From Thermaerobacter sp. FW80 (GTDB lineage: Bacteria; Bacillota; Sulfobacillia; Thermaerobacterales; Thermaerobacteraceae), in assembly GCF_004634385.1 (NCBI RefSeq), contig NZ_CP037895.1, positions 558,001-622,000 on the forward strand: a stretch of 64,000 nucleotides of DNA. Reading direction: 5' to 3'. The notes under the pieces were generated by a model that did not search any database, was not told where the DNA came from, and worked only from the letters and a program-made list of their open reading frames with translations. Positions 27,552-35,087 of the stretch are shown one piece after another (positions within the stretch are counted from its first letter, which is position 1; every line of letters begins with the position of its first letter). The position numbers and the translations under genes are program-made.

Positions 27552-27565
27552 CAAACGGTCGTTTG
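27552..27565. promoter_or_regulatory. TetR-type palindromic operator
   Basis: CAAACG-GT-CGTTTG is a perfect inverted repeat with a two-base centre, lying just downstream of the -10 element of the tetR promoter, where a bound repressor would block transcription. The AACG-N2-CGTT core matches the type of site described for TetR-family regulators of phenylacetate and fatty-acid genes. Confidence 0.75.
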
Positions 27566-27570
27566 GTTTC

Positions 27571-27600
27571 AGCATAGCAGGGGCCCCGCGGCGCCGTCAA
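27571..27600 (-). promoter_or_regulatory. sigma-A promoter of the tetR-paa genes
   Basis: On the minus strand TTGACG (27600-27595) and TATGCT (27576-27571) are separated by 18 bases. The predicted transcript start falls in the palindromic operator at 27552-27565. Confidence 0.72.
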
Positions 27601-27659
27601 CGCGCCTCGAGACGTCGACCTGGGGGTCGGGAACGCGCCTCGAGGCGTCGACCTGGGGG
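27601..27659. repeat. 26-base direct repeat, 33-base period
   Basis: Two copies beginning CGCGCCTCGAG at 27601 and 27634 differ at a single base over 26 bases. They lie immediately upstream of the tetR promoter, in the position of an activator-binding region. Confidence 0.7.
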
Positions 27660-27711
27660 CGTCGAGTCCGGAGGACGGGCAGGGGCCGGGCCCCAGCTGG
27701 GCGACGCCGCC

Positions 27712-28833
27712 TCATGGGGTCCGCTCGATCCGCACCCCCCGCGACTCCAGCTCCCGGAAGAAGGCCTCCGGCTCCGGTCCGCCGGGCGCCTCGGGAGCCA
27801 GGACGCCCGGGCCCTGGATCTTCCCCTGGGCCATCCACAGCGCGCCGACGGCCAGGGGCACCGCCGTCAGGCGGGCCATGGGCGCCGCCGCCCGGTAGAC
27901 CCGCTCCACCGGCCGCCCCTCCCGCCGCCCCCGCACCCGGACCACGAGGCCCGAGGCCGGCTGGGACGGCGCCCCGACCCGCTCCAGCAGCGGAAGCAGC
28001 GGTCTGAGCACCGCGCCCACCAGCCTCCGCCGGCGATGGGTGGCCATGAGTCCCCAGCGGCCGAACGCCACCGCCAGGCGGTTCAGGACCGGCTCCGTCA
28101 GCCCGCCCTTGAGCCGCACCTCCTGGAGATCGGGGAGGAACCGCGGCAGGGTCACGGGCTCGGGGTGGCCGACGTGGAACACCGTGACCAGGCCCAACGG
28201 CGGGGGGAAGCGCACCGGCTCCGCGCCGCTGCCGGCGGGGACCTCCTCCCACCGGCCCGCGGCGAAGCTGGTCACCTTGCCGCTGAAGATGTGCATGGTG
28301 TGCAGGACCACCGCCCACCCGCGGGCGTCGGCGGAGCTGCCCGCCCAGGCGATGTGGGCGGCCTCCACCCGTTCCATGCGGTCGGCGGCGTGCCGGACGC
28401 ACAGGTTCGTCAGGCCCGGCGTCCAGCCGAGGCCGGTGAGGACGGTGACCCCCGCGGCCCGGGCCCGTTCGTCCAGGTCGAGGACGCGGCGGGCGGCGTC
28501 GTGGTCGTCGCACAGGCTGACGTAGGGCCGGCGCGCCTCGATGGCCGCCCGCACCAGCGGCTCTTCCAGCAGGTAGAAGGGGCCCGCCGCGCCGACGGCC
28601 ACGTCGTGCTGCGCCATCTGCGCCGCCGCGGCACCGGGCCGCAGCACGTCCACCGCCACCGCCTCGACCCGGCAGCCGGGGACGGCGACGGCGCCCGCCC
28701 TGTTGGCCGCCCCCCGCGCGGCCTCGAGGTCCCGATCGGCGACGGTGACCCGGGTCACCCCGGGCGTGCGCGCCAGTTCCTCCACCGCGCGGCGACCCAT
28801 GTCGCCGCCCCCGCCGAAGACCACGAAGCGCAT
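27712..28833 (-). CDS. saccharopine dehydrogenase-like NAD(P)-binding protein
   Basis: Oxidoreductase-like protein of 373 aa. The N-terminal Rossmann motif is VVFGGGGDMGRRAVEELA, followed by VTVADRDLEAARG and the saccharopine dehydrogenase pattern DVAVGAAGPFYLLEEPLVRAAIE with YVSLCDD. The middle and C-terminal parts (GWTPGLTNLC, VRLKGGLTEPVLNR) fit homospermidine-synthase/saccharopine dehydrogenase-like proteins of unknown substrate. The ATG at 28833 is preferred; one at 28848 is possible. It ends just before the repeated sequence upstream of tetR and follows an ABC permease gene by 32 bases, so it is probably in that operon. Confidence 0.8.
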   Translation of the reverse strand: MRFVVFGGGGDMGRRAVEELARTPGVTRVTVADRDLEAARGAANRAGAVAVPGCRVEAVAVDVLRPGAAAAQMAQHDVAVGAAGPFYLLEEPLVRAAIEARRPYVSLCDDHDAARRVLDLDERARAAGVTVLTGLGWTPGLTNLCVRHAADRMERVEAAHIAWAGSSADARGWAVVLHTMHIFSGKVTSFAAGRWEEVPAGSGAEPVRFPPPLGLVTVFHVGHPEPVTLPRFLPDLQEVRLKGGLTEPVLNRLAVAFGRWGLMATHRRRRLVGAVLRPLLPLLERVGAPSQPASGLVVRVRGRREGRPVERVYRAAAPMARLTAVPLAVGALWMAQGKIQGPGVLAPEAPGGPEPEAFFRELESRGVRIERTP

Positions 28834-28865
28834 CCCCCATCCCCCCATGCCGCGCCGCGGCGGCG

Positions 28866-29639
28866 CTACGCCAAGCCCCGCCGCAACACCCGGGCGGCCA
28901 CCGCCAGGGCCAGCAGGTCGAAGGCCAGCAGGGCGGCCAGCATCGACGTCACCCCCGCCGGATCCCACCCCCGCAGCACCAGGACCCGCGTCGCCTCGAT
29001 GGCGTAGGTCATGGGGTTGACCCGGGCGAGGACCTGCATCCAGCCCGGCATCAACTCCAGCGGCGCCAGGGCGGAGCTCAAGAACAGCAGGGGCAGGCTC
29101 AAGAAGCCGGTGATGGTGAAGAACTCCGGGTGGCGCGGGACCGCGAAGGCCAGGGCGATGGACAGGGTGGCCACCCCGGCGCCGAACAGGGCGCCGATGG
29201 CCAGGGCCGCCACCACCCCGCCCAGGCCCGTGGCGAAGCGAACGCCCATCAGGAACGCGGTCAGGGTGATCAGCAGGTTCTGGACCGCCGTCACCGCCAC
29301 GATGTAGGCGAACCGGCTGGTGACGATGGACAGCCGCCGGATCGGCGCCGCCAGCAGGCGCTGCAGGAAGCCGGTCTCCCGGTCGAAGAGCAGCTCGACG
29401 CCGCCGTTGACGGCGCCGTTGAAGACCGTCATCACCATGGCGCCGGCCGTCATGAACCGGAGGTAGTCGCCCCCGGGCACCTCCCCCGCGGCCATGCGCG
29501 CCAGCAGGTGGCCGAAGAGCAGGAGCCAGAGCACCGGCTGCGCCAAGGTGGAGAGCAGGGTCAGGGGCTCGCGCCGCAGGCGGAACCACCACCGCAGCAG
29601 GAGGATCCGGTTCTCCAGCCAGAACGCGCCCACCCTCAC
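28866..29639 (-). CDS. ABC-2 type permease
   Basis: Membrane protein of about 257 aa with six predicted helices and the ABC-2 signature, including LMTAGAMVMTVFNG-like and NPMTYAIEATRVLVLRG motifs (the latter conserved in drug/polysaccharide exporters). The start is GTG at 29639 or 29633 after GAAGGGGGTGG. The ATPase gene ends 45 bases upstream. Together they form a two-component ABC exporter of unknown substrate. Confidence 0.85.
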   Translation of the reverse strand: MRVGAFWLENRILLLRWWFRLRREPLTLLSTLAQPVLWLLLFGHLLARMAAGEVPGGDYLRFMTAGAMVMTVFNGAVNGGVELLFDRETGFLQRLLAAPIRRLSIVTSRFAYIVAVTAVQNLLITLTAFLMGVRFATGLGGVVAALAIGALFGAGVATLSIALAFAVPRHPEFFTITGFLSLPLLFLSSALAPLELMPGWMQVLARVNPMTYAIEATRVLVLRGWDPAGVTSMLAALLAFDLLALAVAARVLRRGLA

Positions 29640-29684
29640 CCACCCCCTTCCCCGCCGCCGGCGGCCGCCCACGCCTGCCGTTCG

Positions 29685-30692
29685 TCATGCCATCGCCGCC
29701 TCCGGCGCGTCCCGCAGCGCCCGGCCCGTCAACTGGATGAACACGTCGTCCAGGGTGGCGCGGCGGGCCTCCAGGGACTCCACGGCGACCGCCTCGGCGC
29801 GGCATGCCGCCAGCACCGGCTCGAGGGCCGCCACCGGGTCGCGCACCGTCAGCCAGAGCTGCGGATCCGGGCCGCCCGCCCCACCGGCGCCGGCCCCTTC
29901 GACCGCGACCACCTGGGGCAACGCCTCGAGGCGCCGCACGAGCCGCGCCACCGCCTGGGGGGCCAGGCCCGGGGCAAGCCGCAGCTCCAGCCGCTCCCGG
30001 CCGTACCGGGCCTTGAGCCGCGCGGGCGTGTCCAGCGCCCGGATCCGGCCGGCGTCGATGATCGCCACCCGGTCGCAGAGGCGATCGGCCTCCTCCAGGT
30101 AGTGGGTGGTGAGCAGGATCGTCGTGCCCTGTTCGCGAAAGGCGCGGATGTACTCCCACAGCCGCCGGCGCGTGTGGATGTCCAGGCCCAGGGTGGGCTC
30201 GTCCAGGAACAGCACCGCCGGCCGGTGGACCAGGCCCATGGCCAGGTCCAGCCGCTTGCGCATGCCGCCGGAGTACTCCCGCACCACCCGGTCCGCGGCA
30301 CCGGCCAGTTCGACCCGCTCCAGCAGCTCCTGCGCCCGGCGGGCCGCCGCGGCTGGCGGCAGGTGGTACATCCCGGCGACCAGCAGCAGGTTCTCCCGCC
30401 CCGTCAACAGCGGGTCGACGGCCGTCTCCTGGGGCACCCACCCGATGTGGCGGCGCGCCCGGTCGGGATCCCGCGCCACGTCGACGCCCAGGATGCGGAC
30501 CCGGCCGGCCGACGGCTTGAGCAGCGACAGCAGCACCTTGATGGTCGTGGTCTTGCCCGCCCCGTTGGGGCCCAGCAGCCCGAAGATCTCCCCCCGCTCC
30601 ACGCGGAAGCTGACGTCGCGCACGGCCTCCACCGCCCCGAAGCGGCGGGAGAGGTGCTCGACCTCGATGGCCGGCGGGCTCGCCGCGTTCAT
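29685..30692 (-). CDS. ABC transporter ATP-binding protein
   Basis: ATPase of 335 aa. Walker A is GPNGAGKTT, signature YSGGMRKRL, Walker B AVLFLDEPTLGLD, and switch His in LTTHYLEE, all in the first 220 residues. The C-terminal part (about 220-325) resembles the DUF4162-type extension of exporter ATPases. The ATG overlaps the stop of the upstream DUF420 gene by four bases, so the three genes are coupled. Confidence 0.92.
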   Translation of the reverse strand: MNAASPPAIEVEHLSRRFGAVEAVRDVSFRVERGEIFGLLGPNGAGKTTTIKVLLSLLKPSAGRVRILGVDVARDPDRARRHIGWVPQETAVDPLLTGRENLLLVAGMYHLPPAAAARRAQELLERVELAGAADRVVREYSGGMRKRLDLAMGLVHRPAVLFLDEPTLGLDIHTRRRLWEYIRAFREQGTTILLTTHYLEEADRLCDRVAIIDAGRIRALDTPARLKARYGRERLELRLAPGLAPQAVARLVRRLEALPQVVAVEGAGAGGAGGPDPQLWLTVRDPVAALEPVLAACRAEAVAVESLEARRATLDDVFIQLTGRALRDAPEAAMA

Positions 30693-31213
30693 CCGACCAT
30701 CCCCAGGGCACCCGCCTGCGCCGCCAGCTGGACCGCCGCCGCCCCTCCGCCCCAGGCGCCGAAGGCCTGGATGCCGTAGCCCGGACGGCCGAAGCCGTAT
30801 AGCATCAAGAAGGTCAGCGGGCCGGTGACCGAGGTGAAGAACCAGATGGGATAGGCCCAGCGGGCCACCCGCCGATGCCGGTCGTAGCGCCCGCGCAGCC
30901 CCCACACCAGGGCCACCAGGACCAGGGGGGCCGTCAGGGTGGCCGCCAGGCTGTGGGCCCCCAGCAGCACCAGGTACGTCGCCCGGATCACCGGGTCCCC
31001 GACGAAGGGCGTGGTGCCGTAGAGCGTGGCCTTGGTCAGGTACAGCACGAGGAACGCGGCCTGCAGGCCCGTGGCCAGCAGCATGCCGCGGCGGTGGCCG
31101 GCCACGTCGCCGCGGCGGATGCGCCGGTAGGCCCGGGCGATCACCACGGCGCTCGTCGCGTTGATGGCGGCGTTGACGGCGGCGATGACGAAGACGGGGT
31201 CGATGGTCCTCAC
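30689..31213 (-). CDS. DUF420 family membrane protein
   Basis: Membrane protein of about 174 aa with four to five helices. Features of DUF420 (YozB/CtaM-like) are VIAAVNAAINATSAVVIARAYRRIR with HRRGMLLATG and a conserved His/Tyr/Thr segment HSLAATLTAPLVLVAL. CtaM of this family is needed for maturation of haem-copper oxidase; whether that applies here is unknown. The GTG at 31213 follows GGGAAGG. It is the first gene of an operon with an ABC ATPase and permease. Confidence 0.75.
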   Translation of the reverse strand: MRTIDPVFVIAAVNAAINATSAVVIARAYRRIRRGDVAGHRRGMLLATGLQAAFLVLYLTKATLYGTTPFVGDPVIRATYLVLLGAHSLAATLTAPLVLVALVWGLRGRYDRHRRVARWAYPIWFFTSVTGPLTFLMLYGFGRPGYGIQAFGAWGGGAAAVQLAAQAGALGMVG

Positions 31214-31271
31214 GCCTTCCCGTCCGGGCAGCGGGGCGCGGCCCGCGCCCACCGATCACCGATCCGATGCG

Positions 31272-31300
31272 ATGGTATTGCACCCATCCCAACGCGACAA
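31272..31300 (-). promoter_or_regulatory. sigma-A promoter of the DUF420/ABC operon
   Basis: On the minus strand TTGTCG (31300-31295) and TACCAT (31277-31272) are separated by 17 bases. The leader before the GTG at 31213 is about 50 bases. Confidence 0.55.
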
Positions 31301-31468
31301 GGCCCCGGCGGGCCGGCACTCGCGGCCGCCCCGGCCCGCCGGGAGCGCCGCCCCGCCGCCCGGGACGGGGCCGCGGGGAGCGGAGGGGATCGCAGGCCGC
31401 CGCCGGCGCAAGGGGCTGCAGGCCGGCGGCGCAAGGGACTAAAGGGACTGCGGACCGCCGCCGGGCCC

Positions 31469-32572
31469 TCAGCCGGCGTCCGGCCAGAAGTGGCGCTTGA
31501 GCTCCGGCACCCGGCTGCGGGCGACGGGGATGGTCACCGGCTGCCCCGCGTGGATCACGGTGAGGTTGTAGGTCCCGTTGAAGAACGGGCTGATCTCCCG
31601 CACCTTGCGCAGGTTCACGATGTAGCCGCGGTGGCAGCGGAAGAAGCGGTCCGGCGGCAGCAGCTCCTCCAGCTCCCGCAGCGTGTGGCGGGTGGGGTAC
31701 CGCTGGCTGGCGGTGTAGACGAAGACCTGATCGTCGTCCGCCTCGGCGTACACCACCTCTTCCACCGGGATGGGGACCGCCGCCTCGTCGCGCACGCCCA
31801 TGACCCACCGGGGCCGGGGTCGGGTCCGGCCGCCTCCCGCAATGCCTGTTCCCGCGCGGTCGCCGCCCGCGGGGCCGGCCGCCGATGTCGCCGCGGGCGG
31901 GGCAGCCACCCCTCCAGAGGCTGCTGGGGCCGCGTTCCCGGACCCTGCCGCGGCCGCGTTCGTCCCGGGTGCGGCGCCACCGCCCCCCGCCATAGCCAGG
32001 CGCTCTCGCACCCGGCTCAGGGCTTCCCGCAGGCGCTCGTCGCTGTAGGGCTTGAGCAGGTAGTCCAGGGCCCGCGCCTCGAAGGCTTTGACCGCGTACT
32101 CGTCGTATGCGGTGGTGAAGACCACGTAGGGGGCGCTGGGCCGCTGCTTGAGTCGCTCGGCCAACTCCAGGCCCGACAGCCCCGGCATGGCGATGTCGAG
32201 GAACACCACGTCGTACTCCAGGGCCTCGATCAGCCGCAGGGCCTCCCGGGCGGTGGCCGCCTCGCCGGTGATCTCCACCCCCGGCTCGCGACTCAGGCGG
32301 TAGCGCAACTCGGCGCGCGCCGGGTACTCGTCGTCGACGATGAGCACCCGGATCGGTCGACCCAGGGCAGGGTCGCCCTCTCCATCCCAGGAGGGCTCCC
32401 CGCCACCACCGCCCCCGGCCCGGGTCTCGGGACCCGCGTCGACCGCCCCCGGGGAACCGGACGTCGGCTCCGCCCCGGCCCCGCGTCGGCTTGGCGAACC
32501 GCCCGGGCCCGCCGGGGTGCCGGGGTCGCCCCCGTGGCCCTCTCGTTCCCTTTCCCTGAGGGATCCCGTCAT
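31469..32572 (-). CDS. LytTR-family response regulator
   Basis: Response regulator of 367 aa. A Gly/Pro-rich N-terminal extension of about 73 residues precedes the receiver (IRVLIVDDEYPAR, phospho-acceptor Asp in VVFLDIAMPG, Lys in LLKPYSDE). A second Ala/Gly-rich linker (about 195-245) leads to a LytTR DNA-binding domain with VVYAEADDDQVFVYTA, LPPDRFFRCHRGYIVNL and the end ELKRHFWP. The ATG at 32572 follows GAGGAGCC and is preferred in spite of the extension. It is co-transcribed with the sensor kinase 47 bases upstream. Confidence 0.92.
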   Translation of the reverse strand: MTGSLREREREGHGGDPGTPAGPGGSPSRRGAGAEPTSGSPGAVDAGPETRAGGGGGGEPSWDGEGDPALGRPIRVLIVDDEYPARAELRYRLSREPGVEITGEAATAREALRLIEALEYDVVFLDIAMPGLSGLELAERLKQRPSAPYVVFTTAYDEYAVKAFEARALDYLLKPYSDERLREALSRVRERLAMAGGGGAAPGTNAAAAGSGNAAPAASGGVAAPPAATSAAGPAGGDRAGTGIAGGGRTRPRPRWVMGVRDEAAVPIPVEEVVYAEADDDQVFVYTASQRYPTRHTLRELEELLPPDRFFRCHRGYIVNLRKVREISPFFNGTYNLTVIHAGQPVTIPVARSRVPELKRHFWPDAG

Positions 32573-32619
32573 GACACCGGCTCCTCCTTCACGCCCCCTC
32601 GTCGCGCCCCGGTCGACCG

Positions 32620-33927
32620 TCAACCCGCCCCGACGCCCCGCGCCGCTGGGGAGGCGCCGTCGCTCCCCCATCCCGCCGGGGAGGCGCCGCCCGCCGGCGG
32701 ATCGCCCCGGCCCCGCCCGTGCCCGGCGGCCGTCCCATCCCCCGCCTCCCCGGCGACCGGGCGAGCGGGAGCCCCGCCGGTTCCCTCGGCCGCCGGGGTG
32801 GGCGTGCCGGTGGCCCCGGCCGCCTGGCGCTGCACCGGCACCACCAGCCGCACCAGCGTCCCCCGCCCCGGCCGGCTCCGCACCCGCAGCCCGTACGCCT
32901 CCCCGTACAGCCCCACCAGGCGCTGGTTGACGTTGGAGAGCCCCAGCCCCATGCCCTTGCCGACCCCCGGCCGGAAGATCTCCTGGCGGACCTCGGGCGG
33001 GATCCCCACCCCCGAGTCCGCCACCACCACGTGCAGGTGCCCGCCCCGGACCCGGGCGGCGACGGTCAGGCGGCCGCCGCCCTCCCGCGGGGCCAGCCCG
33101 TGCACCACGGCGTTCTCCACCAGGGGCTGGATGGTCAGCACGGGCACCAGACAGCCGAAGGCCCGCGGGTCGATGCGCACGCGGAAGCGCAGGTTCTCCC
33201 CGAAGCGGGCCTGCTCGATCTCCAGGTACATCTGCACGTACTCCAGCTCGTCCTCCAGCCGGATGAACTCGTCCCGCACCGTCAGCGCCCGCCGGAGGAA
33301 CTCGGCCAGCTTGACCAGCAGGCCGCGGGCCCGGTCGGGGTCGGTGCGGCTGAACATCAGCACCGTGTTCAGGGTGTTGAAGAGGAAGTGGGGCCGGATC
33401 TGGGCCTGCAGCGCCTCCAGCCGCGCCCTCGCCGCCAGCTCCCGCAGCCGCTCGGCCTCGGCCAGCTCCATCTGCAGGCTGAGCAGCTGGGCGATCCCCG
33501 CCCCCAGCCGGTGGATCAGCCCGGGGATGTCGTTGCGATCCGTGCGGTAGAGCTTCAGCGTCCCCACCACCTGGTCCCGCACCTTCAGCGGCGCGATGAC
33601 CGCCGCCTGCAGCGGGCACGGACAGCTGGCGATGGGGCACTCGAAGTCGGCCTTGGAGGTCACCAGCCGCAGCTGCCCGGTGGCCAGCACGTTGCGCGTG
33701 GCCTGGGTGAGGATGGGCTGGTGGCGCACCATGAAGGGGCAACCCAGCCCCGCGTAGCCCAGGATGGTCTGCCGGTCCGTGACGGCCACGGCGTCGACCT
33801 CGGCGATGTCGCGGATGATCTCGCAGATCTTCTGGGCCGTCTCCTCGTTCAGCCCCTGCCGCACGTAGGGCAGGGTCTCCTCGCCGATGCGGAAGGTGTG
33901 GTCGAGGAAGGTCCACTCGGCCGTCAC
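32620..33927 (-). CDS. LytS-type sensor histidine kinase with GAF-like domain
   Basis: Sensor kinase of 435 aa without obvious membrane helices. The N-terminal GAF-like domain (about 20-140) carries an unusual cysteine cluster ECPIASCPCPL plus a Cys in GLGCPFMVRH, then AAVIAPLKVRDQVVGTLKLY. The His_kinase domain has the phospho-acceptor in IRPHFLFNTLNTVL, then the ATPase motifs LVENAVVHGL, DSGVGIP and GLGLSNVNQRL. The C-terminus is an Ala/Pro/Gly-rich tail. The start is GTG after GGAGGGGG. The cysteines suggest a soluble redox, oxygen or metal sensor, which is inference. Confidence 0.88.
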   Translation of the reverse strand: MTAEWTFLDHTFRIGEETLPYVRQGLNEETAQKICEIIRDIAEVDAVAVTDRQTILGYAGLGCPFMVRHQPILTQATRNVLATGQLRLVTSKADFECPIASCPCPLQAAVIAPLKVRDQVVGTLKLYRTDRNDIPGLIHRLGAGIAQLLSLQMELAEAERLRELAARARLEALQAQIRPHFLFNTLNTVLMFSRTDPDRARGLLVKLAEFLRRALTVRDEFIRLEDELEYVQMYLEIEQARFGENLRFRVRIDPRAFGCLVPVLTIQPLVENAVVHGLAPREGGGRLTVAARVRGGHLHVVVADSGVGIPPEVRQEIFRPGVGKGMGLGLSNVNQRLVGLYGEAYGLRVRSRPGRGTLVRLVVPVQRQAAGATGTPTPAAEGTGGAPARPVAGEAGDGTAAGHGRGRGDPPAGGASPAGWGSDGASPAARGVGAG

Positions 33928-34020
33928 GGCGACACCCCCTCCGACGCCCGCCGATGGGCACCCCCACCCGCCTCGCCCGTCCCCGCTTCCCCTTTCTGTT
34001 CGCCCTTTTCCTGCTTTTCA

Positions 34021-34036
34021 TGTGAAGTTCGTCACA
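34021..34036. promoter_or_regulatory. perfect CRP/FNR-type operator
   Basis: TGTGA-AGTTCG-TCACA matches the TGTGA-N6-TCACA site of CRP/FNR-family regulators exactly. It lies between the divergent LytS-like kinase (minus) and aminotransferase (plus) genes. Its centre is about 61.5 bases upstream of the transcript start predicted from the promoter at 34055-34083, the position of class I activation. Confidence 0.7.
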
Positions 34037-34054
34037 AGGGGTGCCCCTTCTTGC

Positions 34055-34083
34055 TTGACCGCGGTGGCGATGCGTGGTAATTT
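34055..34083 (+). promoter_or_regulatory. sigma-A promoter of the aminotransferase gene
   Basis: TTGACC (34055-34060) and TAATTT (34078-34083) are separated by 17 bases. The leader of about 44 bases contains GGAGGGGG before the ATG at 34134. Confidence 0.7.
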
Positions 34084-34133
34084 CGACGCTAACATATTCG
34101 AGGCGCCCGCGGTACGGAGGGGGTCCGAACGGT

Positions 34134-35087
34134 ATGCTGGTGTACGTGAACGGTCGCTTCGTCCCCAAGGAGGAGGCGACCGTGTCCGTCTTCGACCACG
34201 GCTACCTCTACGGCGACGGCGTGTTCGAGGGCATCCGCGCCTACAACGGCCGGGTCTTCAAGTTGGACGAGCACATCACGCGCCTCTACGAGTCCGCCCA
34301 CGCGATCCTGCTCCAGATCCCCCTGTCCCCCGAGGAGATGGCCGCCGCCGTGGTCGAGACCTGCCGGCGCAACCAGCTGTCGGAGGCCTACATCCGCGTG
34401 GTGGTCTCCCGCGGTCCCGGCGACCTGGGCATCGACCCGCGCAAGTGCCCCCGGCCCACGGTGGTGATCATCGCGGACCGCCTGGCCCTGTACCCCGCCG
34501 AGCTCTACGAGCAGGGCATGCGGGTGATGACCGTGGCCACCCGCCGCACCTCGCCGGCCGCCCTCAACCCGCGGGTCAAGTCCCTGAACTACCTGAACAA
34601 CATCCTGGCGCGGCTGGAGGCCAACCTGGCCGGCTTCGCCGAGGTGGTCTTGCTCAACGACGAGGGCTACGTGGCGGAGTGCACCGGCGACAACATCTTC
34701 ATCGTCCGCCACGGGCGGCTGCTCACCCCGCCGCCGCACCTCGGCATCCTCCAGGGCATCACCCGCGACACGGTGATGGAGCTGGCCCGGCGCCGGGGCA
34801 TCCCGGTGGAGGAGGCCGTCTTCACCCGCCACGACCTCTACGTGGCGGAGGAGTGCTTCATCACCGGCACGGCCGCCGAGGTGTGCCCGGTGGTGGAGGT
34901 GGACGGCCGCAAGGTGGGGGACGGCCGGCCCGGGCCCATCACCCGCCAGCTGATGGCCGACTTCCGCGAGTACGCCCGCACCCACGGCACGCCGATCTGG
35001 GACGAACCGGCCCAGCAGGCGGCGGACCTCACCCCTCGTACTCGCGCCGGAGGAACCACCACAGCCCCACGCCGAGCACCAGCATGA
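34134..35087 (+). CDS. ilvE: branched-chain/D-amino acid aminotransferase, fold type IV
   Basis: PLP enzyme of 317 aa. Fold-type IV features are MLVYVNGRFVPKEEATVSVFDHGYLYGDGVFEG, the Schiff-base Lys in RVKSLNYLNN (about 158), EAFLLNDEGYV-like VVLLNDEGYVAECTGDNIF and the phosphate-binding ITRDTVMELA with FITGTAAEV. This pattern fits branched-chain aminotransferase best; a D-amino acid transaminase is possible. The last 30 residues, beginning WDEPAQQ, are a non-conserved tail encoded over the 13-mer at 35000-35012, and the gene overlaps the 3' end of corA by 59 bases tail to tail. Confidence 0.9.
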   Translation: MLVYVNGRFVPKEEATVSVFDHGYLYGDGVFEGIRAYNGRVFKLDEHITRLYESAHAILLQIPLSPEEMAAAVVETCRRNQLSEAYIRVVVSRGPGDLGIDPRKCPRPTVVIIADRLALYPAELYEQGMRVMTVATRRTSPAALNPRVKSLNYLNNILARLEANLAGFAEVVLLNDEGYVAECTGDNIFIVRHGRLLTPPPHLGILQGITRDTVMELARRRGIPVEEAVFTRHDLYVAEECFITGTAAEVCPVVEVDGRKVGDGRPGPITRQLMADFREYARTHGTPIWDEPAQQAADLTPRTRAGGTTTAPRRAPA

